The notes under the pieces are model-generated. The model saw only the letters and a program-made list of their open reading frames with translations. It was not told where the DNA came from and ran no database searches. Below are positions 59,904-64,000 of a stretch of DNA of 64,000 nt, in pieces; position 1 is the first letter of the stretch, and every line of letters starts with the position of its first letter. This DNA is from Pedobacter sp. ISL-64. GTDB taxonomy: Bacteria; Bacteroidota; Bacteroidia; Sphingobacteriales; Sphingobacteriaceae. A program made the position numbers and the translations under genes. The stretch spans positions 1 to 64,000 of the forward strand of contig NZ_JAGGPU010000032.1 in NCBI RefSeq assembly GCF_018613605.1, read 5' to 3'.

Positions 59904-61544
59904 ATGAAAACATTATTCAGGCTATTACTATGCTTTTTTTTTAGCGCAGCATTTCAAATTTCTTCCTATGGACAACCCGAAATAACAACCTATGATTCGC
60001 TCCTCGGCACCATTTTCCCAAAAGATGGTCCAGGCGGAACGGTACTGATATCAAAGGCAGGAAAAATTCTTTTTAATAAGGCCTATGGAAAGGCAAATCT
60101 TGAGCTGAATGTACCAATGCGTACAGACCACGTATTCCGACTAGGCTCTGTCACCAAACAATTTACTGCAGTATGCATCCTAAAGCTTGTTGAAGAAGGA
60201 AAGCTTTCACTAGAAGATCAGTTAATTAAGTTTATTCCTGATTATCCCCTTAATGGCAAAAAAATTACCATTGCAAATCTGCTCACACACACTTCTGGCA
60301 TAAAAAACTATACTGGTCTTTCTGCGTTCAATGAAAACCTGAAGCGACAGGACCTCTCTCCGAAAGAGCTGATTGCCTTGTTCAAAGATCAACCCTTAGA
60401 TTTTGAACCTGGTAGCAACTACAAATATAGCAACTCAGGTTACGTTCTTTTAGGTTACATCATTGAAAAGCTGAGTGGGAGAACATACGGAGAATATGTG
60501 CAAAAAAATATATTTGAGCCACTGGAAATGAGCAATTCTTACCATGACGAGCGTGTAAAGGTAATTCCTGAAAGAATTTCAGGCTACCGAAAAAGAAATG
60601 GAAGGTACGAAAATTCAGAATTTTTAAGCATGACATTACCTTATGCTGCCGGATCTTTATTATCAACAACTGGTGATCTTTTAAAATGGTACGCTGGTCT
60701 AGAAGATGGTAAAGTAATCAATAAAGCTAGTCTTGAGTTGGCTCAAACTTCATGGCATTTGGCAAATGGTAAAGAAATCGGTTATGGCTTTGGCTGGGAA
60801 ATTGGAAATATACAAGGTAGCAAAGCGATAAAGCACAATGGTATTGTGAATGGTTTTTTTACCGATGTGATTTATCTACCTGCTGAGCAAATTTTTGTTT
60901 CAATATTAGCTAACTATGAGAATATCGGTGATTTGGATATTTCAGTAGCTAAACTTGCAGCAATTGCTTTAGGTAGGCCATATATATTTAATGCGAAAGT
61001 TATAGAACCCGCTGCTTTGCAACAATACCAAGCGGTATACAGTAATCCCTATGAAGGGGAGCGTTATATCACTAACCAAGATGGCATATTAATGTATTAT
61101 TATAAAGGTGGAGGCAAGACACGCTTAATGCCATACGGCACAGATATTTTCTTGTTAGAGAATAGTCTTAATTCTCTTATGTTTAAAAGAGATGGCAAAG
61201 GAACAATAAACGGATATCAGATTAAAGGTACTGGCATTACTTCAACATGGAAAAAAAGCACGGGAATACCTTTAATCAATCGAATCAGTCTTTCAAGCCA
61301 AATTCTGATTCGTTATACTGGTAAATATCTTTTTGAACCCAATATGCTTTTTGAAGTTATTTTAGAAAAAGGCAAGCTGTTTGGGCGCGTAGGGAATGAT
61401 CAAAAAGAACTCATACCTTTCGAGGAAAATAAGTTTTATGCCAATGATATGGATGCAACCATTATCTTTAACCGAAATAAATCTGGTCAAACTACTTCCC
61501 TTACGAAAATACAGAACAGTGAAATGACGGCAAAAAAGCTATAG
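59904..61544 (+). CDS. Serine hydrolase, class C beta-lactamase family
   Basis: A 546-residue exported serine hydrolase. The signal peptide is residues 1-23 (ending SYGQ). The catalytic SxxK is in GSVTKQFTAV (about residue 81), YxN in YKYSNSGYVLLGYI (about residue 174) and the third motif, HNG, in AIKHNGIVNGF (about residue 313). The C-terminal 180 residues are an additional lipocalin-like beta domain. Such proteins are usually peptidases or esterases acting on D-amino-acid peptides rather than antibiotic-inactivating enzymes. It stands 48 nt after the DUF6249 gene, in the same direction. Confidence 0.9.
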   Translation: MKTLFRLLLCFFFSAAFQISSYGQPEITTYDSLLGTIFPKDGPGGTVLISKAGKILFNKAYGKANLELNVPMRTDHVFRLGSVTKQFTAVCILKLVEEGKLSLEDQLIKFIPDYPLNGKKITIANLLTHTSGIKNYTGLSAFNENLKRQDLSPKELIALFKDQPLDFEPGSNYKYSNSGYVLLGYIIEKLSGRTYGEYVQKNIFEPLEMSNSYHDERVKVIPERISGYRKRNGRYENSEFLSMTLPYAAGSLLSTTGDLLKWYAGLEDGKVINKASLELAQTSWHLANGKEIGYGFGWEIGNIQGSKAIKHNGIVNGFFTDVIYLPAEQIFVSILANYENIGDLDISVAKLAAIALGRPYIFNAKVIEPAALQQYQAVYSNPYEGERYITNQDGILMYYYKGGGKTRLMPYGTDIFLLENSLNSLMFKRDGKGTINGYQIKGTGITSTWKKSTGIPLINRISLSSQILIRYTGKYLFEPNMLFEVILEKGKLFGRVGNDQKELIPFEENKFYANDMDATIIFNRNKSGQTTSLTKIQNSEMTAKKL

Positions 61545-61716
61545 CGGAGAAAGTGAAATATCAAAACAGATCGTTTTATGATGGTACTTTTGTGTTCACT
61601 AATTATAATAGTTGAGTTCCAATTTTTAGGCATTTACATAAAGAACCCATACTGGGCTCGAACCAAAATCACCCTTTAAACTACTCTGAGAGCATGTAAA
61701 AATGTTCACAAAAATA

Positions 61717-61748
61717 AAACCCCTCTTTACGGTCTGTAAAAGGGGTTT
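61717..61748 (-). terminator. Intrinsic terminator of the tRNA gene
   Basis: AAACCCCT with TTAC on the left and GTAA with AGGGGTTT on the right pair around a 5-nt loop, ending 2 nt from the 3' end of the tRNA. The A-run on the left reads as a T-run on the tRNA strand. Confidence 0.85.
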
Positions 61749-61749
61749 G

Positions 61750-61821
61750 TGGTCCCGACGAGAATCGAACTCATATCTAAAGTTTAGGAAACTTCTATTC
61801 TATCCGTTGAACTACGGGACC
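61750..61821 (-). tRNA. tRNA-Arg (anticodon CCU)
   Basis: The minus strand folds into a full cloverleaf of 72 nt. The acceptor arms GGTCCCG and CGGGACC pair. The D-arm is GTTC-loop-GAAT, the anticodon loop is TTCCTAA (CCT at positions 34-36) closed by GAAGT and ACTTT, and the T-arm has the invariant GTTCGATTC. CCA is not encoded. It reads AGG codons. Confidence 0.95.
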
Positions 61822-62325
61822 AATATTATTTAGATTGCCATAAGGCAATCTGGCAACTAATTATCAAAATAATCAGCATTAAATGTGCCTAACATTATTT
61901 TAATGGCGCAAATATAATAAAACTTCTTACCTAAAGCGGGCAAATTTAAAAATGTTTTATGACCAAATTTCTTACTGATTTTTTAATATCTCACCTTCAT
62001 TGATTGACCTCAATTCATCAAATTTTAAATAACACGGTTAAACAATTGCTATTAACATAGTTAACATGTAGCTACAATGCAACCTGATGAAATATAAAAG
62101 GTAGACTTTTTATTTTAAAACGAGGACATTTGTAGTCTAATACCTTTTATTAGGTTGAAAGGTCCAAAGATTAGCCAATCCAAAAGACAAAACATTATCT
62201 TTCAATGCAAGGGACAGCCAAAAAGGAACACAAAACACTGTCAGTCTATCCCATCATCCCTAAGCCACTGCATTACCCACCTCCAAAAAAAACCTACAGG
62301 ACATATTGCTACATCCTGCAGTGTT
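61822..62325. other. Intergenic region, nothing supported
   Basis: An AT-rich 500-nt gap upstream of the tRNA. A plus-strand frame at 62155-62382 has no family or start signal. No repeats or hairpins of note. Confidence 0.5.
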
Positions 62326-62799
62326 TTAGCTGAGCGCGCCGTCAATACCTTGATAAGACGGAATAATTTCAAAATCATTTAAAAAGCCCACAAAATCCTG
62401 CAATACATTCGTAATGTGCGCAAGCTCATGCTCCAGAAAGCCCATGGCCACCGGATCCTGATGCAGACTGAATATATCTTTAATGTTGTTTTGGTGCCCA
62501 ATGAGCAAATCATTGAGCTTTTCGATCTGATCGCCTGTGGTAAGCGGCAACAAGGGCCCTTCAACGCCCTGGCTTGCCGCATAGGTACCCATCCCCCCGT
62601 ATTCCAGACCTGCCAGAGAATCAAAACATTGGAGCAGTGCACTATGGCGGATATAATAGGCCATACCCGTGTTACCACGCTCAGAAGGAGAGTTCTTCCA
62701 GAAAAAGTCAAATTTATCACGTAAATAACGTGCCATGCAAACGTTGCGGAATAACGCAGCAAACAGGTTTTCCACCCTGACCAATTCTGTTTTCATCAT
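62326..62799 (-). CDS. Hypothetical soluble protein
   Basis: A 157-residue, mostly helical, cytoplasmic protein, with no domain I recognise. It is fairly rich in His, Asn and Gly (LLIGHQNNIKDIFSLHQDP, then AMGFLEHELAHITNVLQDFV; the EHELAH part recalls but does not match a metalloprotease HExxH). GC content is higher than in the neighbours. The ATG codon is doubled (ATGATG). Possibly a helical-bundle metal protein, but this is a guess. Confidence 0.6.
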   Translation of the reverse strand: MMKTELVRVENLFAALFRNVCMARYLRDKFDFFWKNSPSERGNTGMAYYIRHSALLQCFDSLAGLEYGGMGTYAASQGVEGPLLPLTTGDQIEKLNDLLIGHQNNIKDIFSLHQDPVAMGFLEHELAHITNVLQDFVGFLNDFEIIPSYQGIDGALS

Positions 62800-63076
62800 T
62801 CCAAATCGCCTCTAACAGAACTAATTTAACCAATGATATCCAAAAAAGGATATTTTAAGGACGAAAAGAGCTATTTTATACATGAAAAGGTGATTTTTAG
62901 GGATGGACTTTAGATTAGTAATCAAAGTTCCTTTCGTTCGTCCTGGCGTAAGATCCCATTTACAGGAACAGCAATCTTTACTGAAATGTTGAAAAATCAA
63001 ATTATAATATTATTTTTCCAATTGGAAATCAACGCGTAAAACATATTAATTTTAAGCACACAACGAAACCATAGCT

Positions 63077-64000
63077 ATGAAATTCATTTTTATCTTACTT
63101 ATTATCGTTTCCTTTAAGGCATCTGCTCAAGAACTGGAAATCCTTTTAATCGGTGTTTCTCATAACTACAGCAATTACCAAAAGCAGGATTTTTCAGACA
63201 TTTACCGCAAAATTCAACAATTTAAGCCAACAGCATTTTTCGGAGAATTTCTGAGTAAGGAAGATGAACAGCATATTATGGACTATTGGTGTAAGAAAGA
63301 CAATTTGAAAAGATTACAGACACTTAGAAAAAACAGAGATATCGCAACAGATCAGCTACCTAAAAAAATTGACAGTTTAAAAAAACGCTGCCTACAAGAC
63401 CCTGAAAACTATAAGTTAAAAACGGACCTGGCCCATGCTTACTACCTTAACCAGGATGTTTCCAATGGTCACTATCAATATTGGCAGGTTTTCGACCGGC
63501 TTAAACAATCCCCGGACGATCAGCTGCAAGCTTATGTCAATCAATTGCTGAGTCCGGAATTGGATACCACCGGGCGAAGCATGAGAAGATTGAAAACCTC
63601 CGAATACGCATTGATCGCATTCCCGATGATGCGAAAAATCGGCATCAAGGAGTTACTGCCCATGGATTGCCAGGACTATGACCTTAATTGGAATGCATCC
63701 TGGTCTGCGAGCGACGAAAAATTCAATATATTCAGAAAGGATACTTCCGCCACCTTTCAGCGAGAGCTGAAGGAAAAACTGGCTAAAATAAATACAGGTT
63801 TCGAGCGATATGATAAAATTGAGAAGTCTTCTACTCAGGTAACCGAATGGCTGAACACAGCTGAAGCGTCGGCAATTTCCGCATCCGGAGATTTCTATCT
63901 GCCGGAGCTGTATGATATGAAGAACTTCCCTAAAGAAGAAATGCTTTCCAAGATACATTGGTGGCTGATGAGAAATGAGGGGATGTGCAACAATGTACTG
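63077..64000 (+). CDS. DUF5694-type exported protein, cut by window end
   Basis: An open frame from the ATG at 63077 runs past the window end (308 codons visible). Residues 1-18 form a signal peptide (IFILLIIVSFKASAQ). It is followed at once by EILLIGVSHNYSNYQKQDF and FKPTAFFGEFLSKEDEQH, which is the opening of DUF5694, a TraB/Gumn-like group that may bind metal through the histidine. The C-terminus is not visible. No partner gene is in view. Confidence 0.7.
   Translation, partial: MKFIFILLIIVSFKASAQELEILLIGVSHNYSNYQKQDFSDIYRKIQQFKPTAFFGEFLSKEDEQHIMDYWCKKDNLKRLQTLRKNRDIATDQLPKKIDSLKKRCLQDPENYKLKTDLAHAYYLNQDVSNGHYQYWQVFDRLKQSPDDQLQAYVNQLLSPELDTTGRSMRRLKTSEYALIAFPMMRKIGIKELLPMDCQDYDLNWNASWSASDEKFNIFRKDTSATFQRELKEKLAKINTGFERYDKIEKSSTQVTEWLNTAEASAISASGDFYLPELYDMKNFPKEEMLSKIHWWLMRNEGMCNNVL

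Noticed and set aside
59904..61544. Antibiotic-inactivating AmpC beta-lactamase
   Set aside because: Length of 546 residues with an added C-terminal beta domain and an HNG third motif fit the broad serine-hydrolase family rather than AmpC.
61750..61821. tRNA-Arg as the attachment site of the island
   Set aside because: The three direct repeats do not match the tRNA 3' end beyond a TTCGA, and intact chromosomal-type genes lie between them and the tRNA.
1..64000. CRISPR array or insertion sequence
   Set aside because: No regularly spaced short repeats with unique spacers were seen, and no transposase gene was recognised on either strand.

Overview
The window looks like a piece of a Bacteroidota chromosome, most likely of the order Sphingobacteriales (Pedobacter, Sphingobacterium or Mucilaginibacter type). 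The reasons are a Bacteroidota-type conjugative transposon, a TonB-dependent receptor with a carboxypeptidase-regulatory-like N-terminal domain, AT-rich leaders without Shine-Dalgarno sequences, and promoters of the form TTTG-N20-TAnnTTTG. The genus is inferred from gene content only.

Positions 1-12.4 kb and 27-32.6 kb are the two halves of the transposon backbone. The left half is a leftward tra operon: a small membrane protein, TraE/DUF4134, a conserved hypothetical, a 1.85-kilo-residue methylase-helicase, TraF/DUF4133, the TraG/VirB4 ATPase, TraI, two TraI-like paralogues, and a TraJ that stops early at the window edge. The right half holds a toprim/primase-like protein, a candidate oriT and the MobA-MobB-coupling protein operon.

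Cargo sits between and beyond these halves. From 12.6 to 25 kb there is a lipoprotein, an RteC-like protein, an NmrA-type reductase and a siderophore-type iron acquisition locus. That locus has a TonB receptor, an RhtX/FptX/YbtX-type permease, a PhyH dioxygenase, a PchR/YbtA-type AraC regulator and a YbtPQ/IrtAB-type ABC pair. Two GNAT acetyltransferases follow.

From 32.6 to 54.3 kb lies the most interesting region, a defence island. A DUF4365 nuclease-like gene is followed by a nine-gene operon read from one promoter, which carries a symmetric nested palindrome. The products in order are an AbiEi-like regulator, a nucleotidyltransferase, HsdM, HsdS, a 1380-residue NERD / pseudokinase / kinase / DptF-like ATPase fusion, a DptG-position protein, a DptH-like HerA ATPase, a PP2C phosphatase and a GHKL-ATPase/DUF3883 protein. 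There is no HsdR, no phosphorothioation (dnd) gene and no PglZ or BrxL. The simplest reading is an N6-methylation self-marking module joined to a Dpt-like restriction engine and controlled by a kinase-phosphatase pair. It shares parts with Pgl/BREX type 2, Dnd-Dpt and the methylation-associated defence system (MADS), but I cannot assign it to any of them from sequence reading alone.

From 54.3 to 58.2 kb three copies of a roughly 55-bp direct repeat, with an invariant 16-bp core, separate two small cargo modules: AraC plus a VOC protein, and ArsR plus two AHSA1/SRPBCC proteins. An integrase N-terminal fragment lies just beyond the third copy. This looks like stacked integration at one attachment site. 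From about 58.4 kb to the end the content looks like ordinary chromosome: an ECF sigma factor with a membrane partner, DUF6249, a serine hydrolase, tRNA-Arg(CCU), an unknown gene and a DUF5694 gene that runs off the window.
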